From an uncultured Bacilli bacterium (GTDB lineage: Bacteria > Bacillota_I > Bacilli_A > RF39 > UBA660): DNA of 64,000 bases. The stretch is taken from assembly GCA_934086815.1 (NCBI GenBank), contig CAKOIM010000003.1:1-64000 (forward strand). The letters run 5' to 3'. The position numbers and the translations under genes are program-made. The notes under the pieces are model-generated. The model saw only the letters and a list, made by a program, of their open reading frames with translations. It made no database searches and had not been told where the DNA came from. Below, one piece after another: positions 34,683 to 44,091 of the stretch; position 1 is the first letter of the stretch, and every line of letters begins with the position of its first letter.

Positions 34683-35146
34683 AAGATATCCACCAATTCC
34701 TTCATATCATAATAAGTTTTATTAAGTACATCATAATAATTTAATTTTTTAGAAAGTTCAACTACAAATGGGATACCATATCCAAGTTCTTGAAGCTTTT
34801 TTTCGTTTTTTAAAACTTCATCAATAAATCCTTCCATAACTAAGTTATCATTATCATAAACATAAACATAATCTGAATACAAAACATCTTCAATATTACT
34901 TGTAATATTTATAAATCCTATTTTTTGTAAATTTAATAAAGCAAATATTTGTTTCTTTTCTTGTTCCAGTAAATTATACCAAGCTTCATTAAAAACTACT
35001 TGTCTACTTGGAAACATCTCTAAACGTTCTTTTAATTTTTCAAATACCCCTTCATCAATAATCATATAAGTAGCAAACTTTTTTAAAAAATTTGCATCAC
35101 AATTATTAACTAATACAGTATAATTAAATTCTTGTTTAAACGTCAT
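34673..35146 (-). CDS. Vestigial EcfA1-like protein lacking ATPase motifs
   Basis: This 157-residue protein resembles the C-terminal half of EcfA: RQVVFNEAWYNLL (Walker B position, DEPTAGLD lost), INITSNIEDVLYSDYVYVYD (H-loop His replaced by Ser), LVMEGFIDEVLKNEKKLQELGYGIPFV and ELVDILW. The spacing and order match EcfA while every catalytic residue is gone. It overlaps the next similar gene by 10 bases and nrdG by 11. Together the two look like a decayed, and perhaps repurposed, ECF ATPase pair. Confidence 0.6.
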   Translation of the reverse strand: MTFKQEFNYTVLVNNCDANFLKKFATYMIIDEGVFEKLKERLEMFPSRQVVFNEAWYNLLEQEKKQIFALLNLQKIGFINITSNIEDVLYSDYVYVYDNDNLVMEGFIDEVLKNEKKLQELGYGIPFVVELSKKLNYYDVLNKTYYDMKELVDILWN

Positions 35147-35633
35147 ATAACACCACTTTACCTTCTTTTAAACTTTTTGCAACATCAATTAATCTTTGAT
35201 TTGTACTACCTCGAAATTTACAATCTAAACTTTTGTTAGCAATTTCAAATTTACCATCTACTAAAACATCAATGTTTTCTAAAAGTTTCCTTCTTTCTTT
35301 CGTACCACTTATTAAAGCTTCATACAAAAAACCTGTGTATGCCCATACATTTAAGCCAATACTATGTGCAAACTTAGCTATTTCTAAAGCTGCTTCTGGT
35401 TGAAAAAATGGATCCCCTCCAGATAAAGTAATACCATTTTGATATTTCAAACTAGCAATTTCTTTTATTATGTCTTCCGAAGTAGATTCATAACCACCAT
35501 TTAAATCATGAGTTTCTGGATTATGACAAAATGGACAATTATGTAAACAACCTTGAAACCATATAACTGTTCTAATTCCTGCCCCATCAACAATACTATC
35601 TGGTTGAATTTTTCCTGCTAATCTAACTTTCAC
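35136..35633 (-). CDS. nrdG: Anaerobic ribonucleotide reductase activating protein
   Basis: This 165-residue radical-SAM enzyme has the cluster motif CLHNCPFC, GITLSGGDPFFQPEA and VLVDGKFE, typical of NrdG. It would install the glycyl radical on NrdD, which is not in this window. It overlaps whiA by 11 bases and the EcfA-like gene by 11, so the run whiA-nrdG-ecf-truA is probably one transcript. It suggests anaerobic growth. Confidence 0.92.
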   Translation of the reverse strand: MKVRLAGKIQPDSIVDGAGIRTVIWFQGCLHNCPFCHNPETHDLNGGYESTSEDIIKEIASLKYQNGITLSGGDPFFQPEAALEIAKFAHSIGLNVWAYTGFLYEALISGTKERRKLLENIDVLVDGKFEIANKSLDCKFRGSTNQRLIDVAKSLKEGKVVLYDV

Positions 35634-36552
35634 TTTTACTCCTGCTTTCTTGATATTTTTTTACTAAATTACTTATTTTAATAAAATGATGATTTACCCC
35701 AGATTTTCCAATTTTATATCCTTCTTCTAACGAAATTATTTCAGCAAGTTCATTCATGCTCACTTCCGGATACTTAATACGACTATTAGCAACTATTTGC
35801 GTTTTTTCATCTAATAAACTAAATATATCTTTTTCTTTTAAATATTTAATGTTATTTATTTGTATTTGCCCACTTTTAAAACTTTTTTCTTGGTTAGCAA
35901 TCTCACAATTATTAAGTCTATTAACCATATTTTTATGATCTTTATAAATTCTTATATCTTCAAAATAAAACAAAGAATTAATTGCTTTAAACCGTTTTAT
36001 TAAATCACTAATACACTCACTAGACTTAATATAAACAATATACTTATAACCACGTTTTATTAATTTAGCTTTTAAATTATATTCATTCAATAAATTTAAA
36101 ACTTGTTTTGCTAAAATTTCCTTTGAAAAAATATATTCTAAGTGATATCCACTAGTACTAGGATTAGATATATTTCCCACTGCTAAAAAAGCACCTTGTA
36201 AAAAAGCATTTTTTTCTTCTTCTGTTACAAATTTTTCCAACTTTACTTTATTATCTAATTTAATACTTTCTTTTATAAACTTTATTTTTTCTTTAACAGT
36301 CAATATATATATTTGCTTAACTTTAAATCTCTTTTGAATTCTTATTATAACACTAACATTTACATTATATATCTCCTTTAGTTCCTTGTATATTCTTCTT
36401 GCAATACTTGCATTTTCTAGTGTTATACTAATTTCATTTTTATTAAACTTAGCAACAGAATTTAAAAAACCTTCTAATTCACACCTTGCTTCAATAATAT
36501 TAAAATCATTTTTAGCTATTTCTTCTTTTAAACTTATTGTAAAAGTAATCAT
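35623..36552 (-). CDS. whiA: WhiA-family DNA-binding regulator
   Basis: This 309-residue protein has the LAGLIDADG-derived N-terminal domain (FLQGAFLAVGNISNPSTSGYHLE) and the C-terminal helix-turn-helix (YPEVSMNELAEIISLEEGYKIGKSGVNHHF). In Firmicutes WhiA affects cell division and chromosome segregation. It overlaps yvcK by 4 bases, the conserved order. Confidence 0.95.
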   Translation of the reverse strand: MITFTISLKEEIAKNDFNIIEARCELEGFLNSVAKFNKNEISITLENASIARRIYKELKEIYNVNVSVIIRIQKRFKVKQIYILTVKEKIKFIKESIKLDNKVKLEKFVTEEEKNAFLQGAFLAVGNISNPSTSGYHLEYIFSKEILAKQVLNLLNEYNLKAKLIKRGYKYIVYIKSSECISDLIKRFKAINSLFYFEDIRIYKDHKNMVNRLNNCEIANQEKSFKSGQIQINNIKYLKEKDIFSLLDEKTQIVANSRIKYPEVSMNELAEIISLEEGYKIGKSGVNHHFIKISNLVKKYQESRSKSES

Positions 36553-37496
36553 TTCTTACCTTCCATAAGATATGAAAATATTAAGTATCCTGTTTTTAAT
36601 GAATCATGACGATAACATCCATTTTCAATGGTAAATAATTTATCTTGTATTACATAAACATCTTTTAATTCTCGAGTATCTAATATTACCGGATCTTTTT
36701 GTTCCTTATTAGCATACTTTTTAGATAATTTACTATCTATTAAAGCATTATTAGCCATAACTATATTTATTTTACCTTTACCTAAATATTTTTCTAAATA
36801 ATCGATATGGTCCTTTACTGAAAAATCATCAGTTTCCCCTGGTTGGGTAAATAAATTACAAATATACATTTTATCAGCTTTAGATTTATTTATTACATCT
36901 ACTAACTTTTTATTAATTAAATGAGGAACAATACTAGTAAGTAAACTACCAGATGAAAAAATTATTAAGTCAGCTTCATTTACTGCTTTAATAACTTTAG
37001 GATTAACATTAATTTCTTTGTCATATCTCACTTCTTTAATTTTACTTGCACATTTAGTTAATTGTTCTTCTCCTTTAATTACCTTTCCTGCTTCGGTTAT
37101 ACCTACTAAATTAACATTATCTTCTGTTAAAGGTAATACTTTTCCCTTTACATCTAATAAAGTTTCCATAACAGGCATAGCCTTTGTAAAACTTCCCTTT
37201 AAATCAAGTAAAGCCATTAATATCAAGTTTTTAACTGAGTGAACTCCTAAAGACTTAGACTTAGAAAAACGATAATTCATTAAGTTAATAACATCATCCC
37301 CTGCACTAGACATACTAAGCATAACCTTAGTTATATCACCAACCGCAGGTATATCTAATTCTTTTCTTAAAAGCCCCGTACTTCCCCCATTATCTGCAAC
37401 AGTTACAACCGCAGATATTTCCACGGGAAATAATTTTATTCCTTTTAATAACTGAGAAAGACCACTTCCTCCGCCAAAAATAACTATTTTTTTCAT
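36549..37496 (-). CDS. yvcK: YvcK/CofD-family UDP-sugar-binding protein
   Basis: About 315 residues with the opening KIVIFGGGSGLSQLLKGIK, VTVADNGGSTGLLRKEL, PAVGDITKVMLS and NLFTQPGETDDFSV, all diagnostic for YvcK. In B. subtilis it is needed for growth on gluconeogenic carbon and for cell shape. The ATG at 37496 (MKKIVIF) is chosen because homology begins there; in-frame starts exist 2-3 codons upstream. Its usual upstream neighbour rapZ is absent here. Confidence 0.94.
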   Translation of the reverse strand: MKKIVIFGGGSGLSQLLKGIKLFPVEISAVVTVADNGGSTGLLRKELDIPAVGDITKVMLSMSSAGDDVINLMNYRFSKSKSLGVHSVKNLILMALLDLKGSFTKAMPVMETLLDVKGKVLPLTEDNVNLVGITEAGKVIKGEEQLTKCASKIKEVRYDKEINVNPKVIKAVNEADLIIFSSGSLLTSIVPHLINKKLVDVINKSKADKMYICNLFTQPGETDDFSVKDHIDYLEKYLGKGKINIVMANNALIDSKLSKKYANKEQKDPVILDTRELKDVYVIQDKLFTIENGCYRHDSLKTGYLIFSYLMEGKK

Positions 37497-37537
37497 ATCC
37501 ATCACAAATTAAGTTTAACACAATTATATTTAAATTT

Positions 37538-38413
37538 CTATATAAATGGTAAGTTTCGTCTTTTTACACCGTTATTTACTTCATAACAAGTATCAATTAC
37601 AATAAAAGCATTCGGATCTATTTCTAATATTCTTTGTTTCAATAAATAATAATCATTGTTTGCAACTACACACATAATCATATAATCATGAATTAAACTA
37701 AAACCACCCTTACTAGGTATACAAGTAAGTCCTGTATTAAAATCTTGCATAATTATTTTCATAACTTCTTTTCTTTTTTTCGTTGTAATATAAAATAACT
37801 TACTTGTTTCTATCCCAAACATTATCTTATCAACAAAATAAGTCGAACCAATAAGTATTATAAATGAATAAATACCTTTATTTAAGCCAAATACTATAAT
37901 ACCCATTAATATTATAAAAGCATTAGTATATAACATAGATTTAGATTCACTTATTTTCATGTATTTATTTATAATTTGCATAATAATATCTGTTCCACCC
38001 GTAGTAAATCCACTACGATATATTAAACCCGAACCAACACCAAATAATATGGTAGCAAGTAATATTTGTATTAAAAAATCATCAAATACTAAATACTTCA
38101 TTAAATAATTAGAAATTGGCATTGTTACAGTTATCATAAAGGGATAAAGTATAGAACCTAAAATATTTCTTTTAGTTTTATTTAAATCTAGTAAGAAAAA
38201 ACCAATAAAGAGAACTAATATATTAGCAACATATATAAATACATTAGCATTAATATTAAAAATTTTATGAAAAACAATAGCAAGTCCACTAAAACCTGAT
38301 ACCACTAAATTATTTGGTGTTAAAAACAAATTAAAGCACATAGCATATATAAATATACCCAATACTAAAGTTAAACCGTTAATAATAATTTCTTTATAAT
38401 TTTCATTTTTCAT
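37538..38413 (-). CDS. YitT-family membrane protein
   Basis: About 291 residues: five or six hydrophobic helices in the first 200 residues (including SGFSGLAIVFHK and GSGLIYRSGFTTGGTDII) and a C-terminal soluble DUF2179 domain. This is the YitT family of integral membrane proteins of unknown function. ATG at 38413 follows AGGTGAG. Confidence 0.9.
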   Translation of the reverse strand: MKNENYKEIIINGLTLVLGIFIYAMCFNLFLTPNNLVVSGFSGLAIVFHKIFNINANVFIYVANILVLFIGFFLLDLNKTKRNILGSILYPFMITVTMPISNYLMKYLVFDDFLIQILLATILFGVGSGLIYRSGFTTGGTDIIMQIINKYMKISESKSMLYTNAFIILMGIIVFGLNKGIYSFIILIGSTYFVDKIMFGIETSKLFYITTKKRKEVMKIIMQDFNTGLTCIPSKGGFSLIHDYMIMCVVANNDYYLLKQRILEIDPNAFIVIDTCYEVNNGVKRRNLPFI

Positions 38414-38493
38414 ATACTCACCTATCATAATAATTATAAAACATTAACATATTTTTAGCAATGCTTACATAAATTAAAGAGAGGTGAATTTTA

Positions 38494-38850
38494 ATGAATG
38501 GTAATTATTACCAAAATCCTACATTTCCAAATCAAGGTTTTCAAACCCCACCTGGAAATGTGTCTGTAACTGAAGTGAGTAATAACATACCCCAAGAACA
38601 AAGTTATATAGAAAACATTTTAAGACTTAATAAGGGTAGAAAAGCTAAAGCTTATGTATCTTACCCAGATAGTAGTGCTTGGCAAAATAAAGTATATGAA
38701 GGTATTATTGAAGAAGCTGGTAAGGACCATCTAATAATAAGGGATAACACCAATAACCTTTGGTACTTAATAAGAATTATTTATTTAAACTATGTTGAAT
38801 TTATGGAACCAATAATATACTCGCATAGTTATTCGGAAAAAACATACTAA
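38494..38850 (+). CDS. gerQ: GerQ-like spore coat protein
   Basis: This 118-residue protein has a Gln/Asn/Pro-rich N-terminus and the GerQ core SYIENILRLNKGRKAKAYVSYPDSSAWQNKVYEG, then DHLIIRDN and WYLIRIIYLNYVEF. In Bacillus GerQ is cross-linked into the spore coat and is needed for germination by the lytic enzyme CwlJ. ATG follows AGAGAGGTGA. It stands alone with its own terminator and supports a spore-forming ancestry. Confidence 0.88.
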   Translation: MNGNYYQNPTFPNQGFQTPPGNVSVTEVSNNIPQEQSYIENILRLNKGRKAKAYVSYPDSSAWQNKVYEGIIEEAGKDHLIIRDNTNNLWYLIRIIYLNYVEFMEPIIYSHSYSEKTY

Positions 38851-38854
38851 TTAA

Positions 38855-38895
38855 AAAGAAGATAAAACATTTATTCTTAGCTTTATCTTCTTTTT
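38855..38895 (+). terminator. Terminator after gerQ
   Basis: AAAGAAGATAAA (38855-38866) and TTTATCTTCTTT (38882-38893) pair perfectly and end in TTTTT. Confidence 0.9.
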
Positions 38896-38937
38896 GCGTT
38901 TTACATTTTAAAACAGTAATATCTATTTCTAGCACAA

Positions 38938-39435
38938 TTAAAAGTAATATTCAAACCTTTTAACTTCATTACCTAAAATAGTTTTACTTCCATGTCCAGG
39001 ATAAACAACTGTATCTTTTGGATATTTACTTATTAACTCTAAACTATCTTGCATAGCAATCTCACTACCTGTTGGTAAATCCATTCTGCCAATAGTTCCA
39101 TAAAAAATAAAATCTCCACTGAATAAAACTTTTTCTTTTTCAAAATAAAAGCTTACACTATCACTAGTATGCCCAGGAGTCTTAATAACTTCATAATCAA
39201 AGTATGACGTTTTTACATTTTCTTCTAAATTAAAATGTTTTTTTAATTCTTCTAATGCTCCGACATGATCAAAATGATAATGAGTAACTAATATTTCCTT
39301 AATATTTTTATTACTACATGCTTTAATTATTTCTTGAGCTTCATCCCCTGGATCAACAATAAAACTATAGTCTCCAATGGTACAAATATAACAATTTTCT
39401 TGTAATGAACCCACTACTAACGTTTCAATTTTCAC
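38938..39435 (-). CDS. Metallo-beta-lactamase-fold hydrolase (glyoxalase II-like)
   Basis: About 165 residues with the metal motif THYHFDHVGA, FIVDPGD, KTPGHTSDSV, LFSGDFIFYGTIGR and VVYPGHG, as in YqgX/GloB-type hydrolases. The GTG at 39435 behind AGGTGAT is chosen over a longer frame starting at 39480. Probably a thioesterase of the glyoxalase II group; substrate unknown. Confidence 0.9.
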   Translation of the reverse strand: MKIETLVVGSLQENCYICTIGDYSFIVDPGDEAQEIIKACSNKNIKEILVTHYHFDHVGALEELKKHFNLEENVKTSYFDYEVIKTPGHTSDSVSFYFEKEKVLFSGDFIFYGTIGRMDLPTGSEIAMQDSLELISKYPKDTVVYPGHGSKTILGNEVKRFEYYF

Positions 39436-39463
39436 TTTATCACCTGAAATAATATTATCATAA

Positions 39464-39498
39464 CAAAAAAAAGACTTCAATAAACACTTGAAATCTTT
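39464..39498 (-). terminator. Terminator of the ftsEX-envC operon
   Basis: On the minus strand AAGATTTCAA pairs with TTGAAGTCTT and is followed by TTTTTT. Confidence 0.85.
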
Positions 39499-39513
39499 AT
39501 TTTATTTTACAAA

Positions 39514-40731
39514 TTAAAACCATTGAGTTCTAGCATAAAATGAAGCCCCTTTTCCAGGAAATCCTGGCGGATTCATTAAGTTTGTATAAAAGTGCGACCA
39601 ACTAGTCCAGTTACTTTTAGAAACACTATAGTGTAAATGCGCACCAAATGTACACCTATCATAACCTCCATACTTTACAGATGTTGATTTTCCACCTGAA
39701 GAACCAATTACTGTTTGATTAGTGACAGTTTGATTCATACTTACATTTATAGATAACAAATGTGCATAAAGCATTGTATAAGTAACTCCATTTACTTTTG
39801 ATTCAATATAAACTTGATTTCCACCACAACTAGCCCCTCTAATAATATAAACTACTTTTCCATTAGTAGATGAATAGACCGTAGTTTTTTCAGGTATACT
39901 TATGTCTATTCCGCTATGATTACTAGATTTACCATTTAATGTTCTCCAACCATATAAGCTACTTATAGTTCCTTTAACAACTGGTTTTAACCAAGTGCTA
40001 TTATATGAATATGAAGCACAATCAGTAAACTTTTGATTTTCTTTACAGCCCATAGCTACATAATTTTTAATATTAGTTTCAACTATCTTAATTTCTTCAT
40101 TGATGTCCATCGAAATATCTTCTAACTCTAATAAACTTGAATCTAAATTTTCTATTTGTTTTTCATAACTTGCAATATTGTTATTAAGTTGAACTTCATA
40201 ATTTTTTAAATCTACTTGTTTTTGTTCATTAGTTTTAATAAGTTCTTCCATCTCTGTTAATTTATTTTTATTATACTGAGATATTTGTTTTACAGCATCT
40301 ACTCGCATAATTAATTCTGTCATTGAAGAAGAATCAGTTACAAATTCAAGATATGAATTATCCCCTAATAAAAGTTGATAATTTTCCATTAATTCATTAG
40401 TTTGTGCATTCAGTTCTTCTATCTTTTTATTAGTTTCTTCAATTGATGCCTTTGCTTCAATTATTTTATTTTCTGAATTAACTATTTCTTGGTTAGCATT
40501 TTTTATATCATTGTTTTTTTGTCTTTTTTGTGCCTCAGTATAAGCTTTTTGACTTTGCGTCTTTTGTTTTTTTGCTTGCAATTCTTTTAACTCTTGCCTT
40601 AATTCTGCCAAAGTCGTAGCTTCGCTTTTCGCAGATACATCACTAGTTTTAAAAACAAAACATGAAACAAACAATAATATAGCTAACATATACCTAATAA
40701 AATATTCACTTAACTTATTTATATTCATCAT
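39514..40731 (-). CDS. EnvC/PcsB-like murein hydrolase with M23 peptidase domain
   Basis: This 405-residue protein has an N-terminal signal/anchor, a long coiled coil (about 38-235) and a C-terminal LytM/M23 domain: SSNHSGIDISIPEKTTVYS (HxxxD zinc motif), MLYAHLLSI and FGAHLHYSV (HxH). It is the third gene of the ftsE-ftsX run, overlapping ftsX by 4 bases. By analogy with FtsEX-EnvC and FtsEX-PcsB, the ABC complex should activate it at the division septum through its coiled coil. Confidence 0.9.
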   Translation of the reverse strand: MMNINKLSEYFIRYMLAILLFVSCFVFKTSDVSAKSEATTLAELRQELKELQAKKQKTQSQKAYTEAQKRQKNNDIKNANQEIVNSENKIIEAKASIEETNKKIEELNAQTNELMENYQLLLGDNSYLEFVTDSSSMTELIMRVDAVKQISQYNKNKLTEMEELIKTNEQKQVDLKNYEVQLNNNIASYEKQIENLDSSLLELEDISMDINEEIKIVETNIKNYVAMGCKENQKFTDCASYSYNSTWLKPVVKGTISSLYGWRTLNGKSSNHSGIDISIPEKTTVYSSTNGKVVYIIRGASCGGNQVYIESKVNGVTYTMLYAHLLSINVSMNQTVTNQTVIGSSGGKSTSVKYGGYDRCTFGAHLHYSVSKSNWTSWSHFYTNLMNPPGFPGKGASFYARTQWF

Positions 40732-41621
40732 ATCTTTAAATACTTCCTTACTGCTTTAATACTTCCATACATACCTACTAAAGCCCCTATTGCTACTAAT
40801 ATACCTGATACAGCAAAAACAAAATTATATGGTTTAATTAACATAATTAAGTTTGAAAATAATTTACCATGTAATCTAGAATACAAAATTACATAACCAT
40901 ATATTGTTATACAAACAGGAATAATAGCTCCAATTATACCAATTATAAATCCTTCAAACAAGAATGGTAATTTAATAGCTATATTACTAGCCCCTACTAA
41001 ACGCATTATCTCTATTTCATTTCTTCTACTAAATATTGTAAGTTTAATAGTATTACTAATTAAAAATCCTGTTACTAATACTAAAGCAATAACTATTACA
41101 ATAACTACTTTTTGAACTACATCAAACACAGATATTACAGTTTCAACCATTCCTTCTCCATATTTTACCGTATCAACTCCATCAATACTTTTAATGTATT
41201 CACTTGTATCACTTAATTTTTTTACATCTTTTACTTTAACAACAAAGGAATTAAGCAAAGGATTTTCATCTAAATAATCAAGCACTGTTTTAAAAGCATC
41301 ATCATACTTACTCATTTCCATTTTCCATTCATCTTTGCTTTTATAAACAACTTCTGAAACATTTCTTTGACTATTTAAATCATCTTTTACATTTTGTATT
41401 TGTTCATCAGTTACATCTTTTTTTAAGTAAATAACTATTGTTAACTCATCTTCAATTACCTTTGTTGCATTATCTATATTACAAGCACAAACTATTGCCA
41501 CAGCTACTAATATAAGTGTTATAGTAGTACACATAATAGATGCAAAACTTAAAGAAAAATTTCTTACAACACTTTTAAAAGCATCTCTTATACTTCTTAA
41601 AAAAATTCTACACGCCCTCAT
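40728..41621 (-). CDS. ftsX: Cell-division ABC permease FtsX
   Basis: About 297 residues: a cytoplasmic N-terminus, TM1 (about 22-42), a large extracellular loop (about 45-170), then three TM helices with the FtsX pattern ISNTIKLTIFSRRNEIEIMRLVGAS. The ATG at 41621 (MRACRIFLRS) lies 11 bases after AAGGAAG; a start eight codons earlier would overlap ftsE by 38 bases. It couples FtsE ATP hydrolysis to the external hydrolase encoded next. Confidence 0.92.
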   Translation of the reverse strand: MRACRIFLRSIRDAFKSVVRNFSLSFASIMCTTITLILVAVAIVCACNIDNATKVIEDELTIVIYLKKDVTDEQIQNVKDDLNSQRNVSEVVYKSKDEWKMEMSKYDDAFKTVLDYLDENPLLNSFVVKVKDVKKLSDTSEYIKSIDGVDTVKYGEGMVETVISVFDVVQKVVIVIVIALVLVTGFLISNTIKLTIFSRRNEIEIMRLVGASNIAIKLPFLFEGFIIGIIGAIIPVCITIYGYVILYSRLHGKLFSNLIMLIKPYNFVFAVSGILVAIGALVGMYGSIKAVRKYLKI

Positions 41622-42309
41622 TTGTCTTATAACTTCCTTTCGCATAATCTCCAGCTAATACACCGTTATCGATAAGTAAAACTCTTTTCTTCATTCTATT
41701 TACTATATCTTTATCATGAGTAGCCATAATTATTGTTGTTCCCAACTCCTTATTAATTCTATCAATAACTTCCATTATTTCTTCACTCGTTTTTGGGTCT
41801 AAGTTTCCTGTTGGTTCATCACATATAAGAAGCTTTGGTTTATTTACAATTGCCCGAGCAATACATACTCTTTGTTGTTCTCCACCAGAAAGTTCCCCTG
41901 GAAATGATCTTACCTTTTCTTTTAAACCAACCCGGTCTAAAGCATTTAATACAAGGGGTCTTATTTCCGAACTTTTCATACCTACACATTCTAAAGCAAA
42001 AGCAACATTTTCATAAACAGTCAATTTTGGCAATAACTTAAAATCTTGAAATACAATACCTAATTTTCTTCTTAATTTATAAACTTTACCATTCCTTAGT
42101 TTACCAACATTTAGCCCGCCTACATAAACTGTACCACTTGTTGGTTTTTCTTCTCTATAAAGCATTTTAATAAATGTTGACTTTCCACTTGCTGTAAGTC
42201 CAATAACAAAGACAAATTCCCCTTTAGTTATTTGTACATTTAAATCAGCGATAGCAGTTATCCCATTTTTATATGTCTTATTTACTTTCTTTACTTCTAT
42301 AAACTTCAT
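41608..42309 (-). CDS. ftsE: Cell-division ATP-binding protein FtsE
   Basis: This 233-residue ABC ATPase has a Walker A region reading IGLTASGKST (the second Gly of GxxGxGKS is Ala), signature LSGGEQQRV, Walker B LLICDEPTGNLD and H-loop ATHD. It is followed by ftsX and the EnvC-like gene. Confidence 0.94.
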   Translation of the reverse strand: MKFIEVKKVNKTYKNGITAIADLNVQITKGEFVFVIGLTASGKSTFIKMLYREEKPTSGTVYVGGLNVGKLRNGKVYKLRRKLGIVFQDFKLLPKLTVYENVAFALECVGMKSSEIRPLVLNALDRVGLKEKVRSFPGELSGGEQQRVCIARAIVNKPKLLICDEPTGNLDPKTSEEIMEVIDRINKELGTTIIMATHDKDIVNRMKKRVLLIDNGVLAGDYAKGSYKTNEGV

Positions 42310-42447
42310 TATGAACCTCCACTATAAGTATAACATTCCTTAAAATATTTATAAATCATAAATTATTTTAGTTGACACTTTTAGATGAAGTTTTCTTGCA
42401 AGAAACTACTTATTTTACTATAATTAATTAGAAAGGACGAACACTTA

Positions 42448-44070
42448 ATGAAAAAAAATGAATTTATGGAAGGAGCAATGATTGCAACAATTGCTATTAT
42501 TGTATCTAAAATACTCGGAGTATTATATGTTATTCCCTTTTATCGAATAATCGGCGAAAACGGTGGTTCATTATACGGTTATGCCTATAATATTTACAAC
42601 TTCTTTTTAATTATTTCTTCCGCTGGTATACCACTTGCTATAAGTAAGATTACTAGTGAGTATAATACTCTAGGAAAAGTAAAAGAAAAAACTTACATGT
42701 TTAAGTATTCAGAAAAAATAATTAGAATATTTTCAATTATTTCTTTTGCTATATGTTTTCTAGGAGCTAACTTAATTGCCACGGCTATTGTCGGGGATTT
42801 ATCCGGAGGTAATTCTATTAGTGATGTTGCTTTTGTTATAAGATGTGTATCATTCGCTATTTTAATTGTTCCTATATTAAGCATACTAAGAGGTTATCTA
42901 CAAGGTCATAAATATATTGCCGCGCCATCTATTGGTCAAGTAATAGAACAGTTTGTAAGAGTTTTAGTAATTATTGTCGGATCTTTCTTAGCTTTAAAAG
43001 TATTTCATTTAAGTGTTGCCGAAGCCGTAGGTATAGCAGTATTCGGAGCTTGTGCCGGAGCTTTAGTATCATATGGTTATTTATTACTTAAAACAAGAAA
43101 AATAAAAGATACATTATTTGTTCCTTATGAAGAAGTATCAAAAGAAGAAAAAAAAGAAATACTAAAAAAACTTATCGGTTATTGTATACCATTTATAATT
43201 ATTAATGTTGCTAATAGCATTTATAATTCTGTTGATATGATTTTGGTAATAAAAGGACTAAATTGGATAGGATACCCTGCCCAAGACATTGAAACAATTT
43301 CCTCTGTTTTTACAACCTGGGGAAGTAAGTTAGTAAGTGTTGTTACAGCAATAGCAACAGGACTTGTCATAAGTTTAATTCCATCTATCGTAGAATCTTA
43401 TACTAAAAATGATATGGAAGAAGTTAATAACCAATTTAATAAAACGCTACAAGTATTACTATATGTTATTTTACCATTTTCAATTTTCTTAAGTATATTT
43501 TCTAAACAAGTATGGACAATCTTTTATGGCGAAAGTTTTTATGGCCCTTTAATATTTAAATACACTATTTTATTAGCTATATTAGATTCCGCATATATAA
43601 TGATATGTAGTGCTTTACAAGGACTTTCAAAAACAAAATTAATATATATTTCTTGTGCTACAGGGTTAATAACTAAAACTATACTAGATATACCATTAAT
43701 ATTCTTGTTTAATAAACTGGGAATTTATCCATTTTATGGAGCAATACTTGCAACAACAATAGGTTACTCTTTATCACTTGCAATACCTTTAATTACATTA
43801 CATCATAAGTATAACTTTAGTTACAAAAAGACATTAAAGTCTATACCTAAACTAATAATAACGATTTTAATTTTAGTAAGTATTTGCTTATTATTTAAAG
43901 CTATTATATTTAGTCATATAACAAATAAATTATACATGTTAATAACATTAGCTTTTATTGGAATAATTTCTTTAATATTATATTATTTACTAAATAAAGA
44001 TTTATTAAATGAACTTGTAGGAAATAAGATTATAAGTAAATTTAAAAAGAAAAAAAATACAGATAAATAA
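42448..44070 (+). CDS. MurJ/SpoVB-family lipid flippase
   Basis: This 540-residue integral membrane protein has about 14 hydrophobic helices and the MOP-superfamily opening EGAMIATIAIIVSKILGVLYVIPFYRIIGENG, with RGYLQGHKYIAAPSIGQVIEQ as in SpoVB/MurJ-like polysaccharide flippases. It probably flips lipid-linked peptidoglycan precursors. ATG follows AGAAAGGACG. Orientation is opposite to its neighbours. Confidence 0.9.
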   Translation: MKKNEFMEGAMIATIAIIVSKILGVLYVIPFYRIIGENGGSLYGYAYNIYNFFLIISSAGIPLAISKITSEYNTLGKVKEKTYMFKYSEKIIRIFSIISFAICFLGANLIATAIVGDLSGGNSISDVAFVIRCVSFAILIVPILSILRGYLQGHKYIAAPSIGQVIEQFVRVLVIIVGSFLALKVFHLSVAEAVGIAVFGACAGALVSYGYLLLKTRKIKDTLFVPYEEVSKEEKKEILKKLIGYCIPFIIINVANSIYNSVDMILVIKGLNWIGYPAQDIETISSVFTTWGSKLVSVVTAIATGLVISLIPSIVESYTKNDMEEVNNQFNKTLQVLLYVILPFSIFLSIFSKQVWTIFYGESFYGPLIFKYTILLAILDSAYIMICSALQGLSKTKLIYISCATGLITKTILDIPLIFLFNKLGIYPFYGAILATTIGYSLSLAIPLITLHHKYNFSYKKTLKSIPKLIITILILVSICLLFKAIIFSHITNKLYMLITLAFIGIISLILYYLLNKDLLNELVGNKIISKFKKKKNTDK

Positions 44071-44091
44071 TAAAATTCTGTATTTTTTTAT
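44056..44091 (+). terminator. Terminator after the flippase gene
   Basis: AATACAGA (44056-44063) and TCTGTATT (44077-44084) pair and are followed by TTTTT; the stop codon lies in the loop. Confidence 0.85.
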
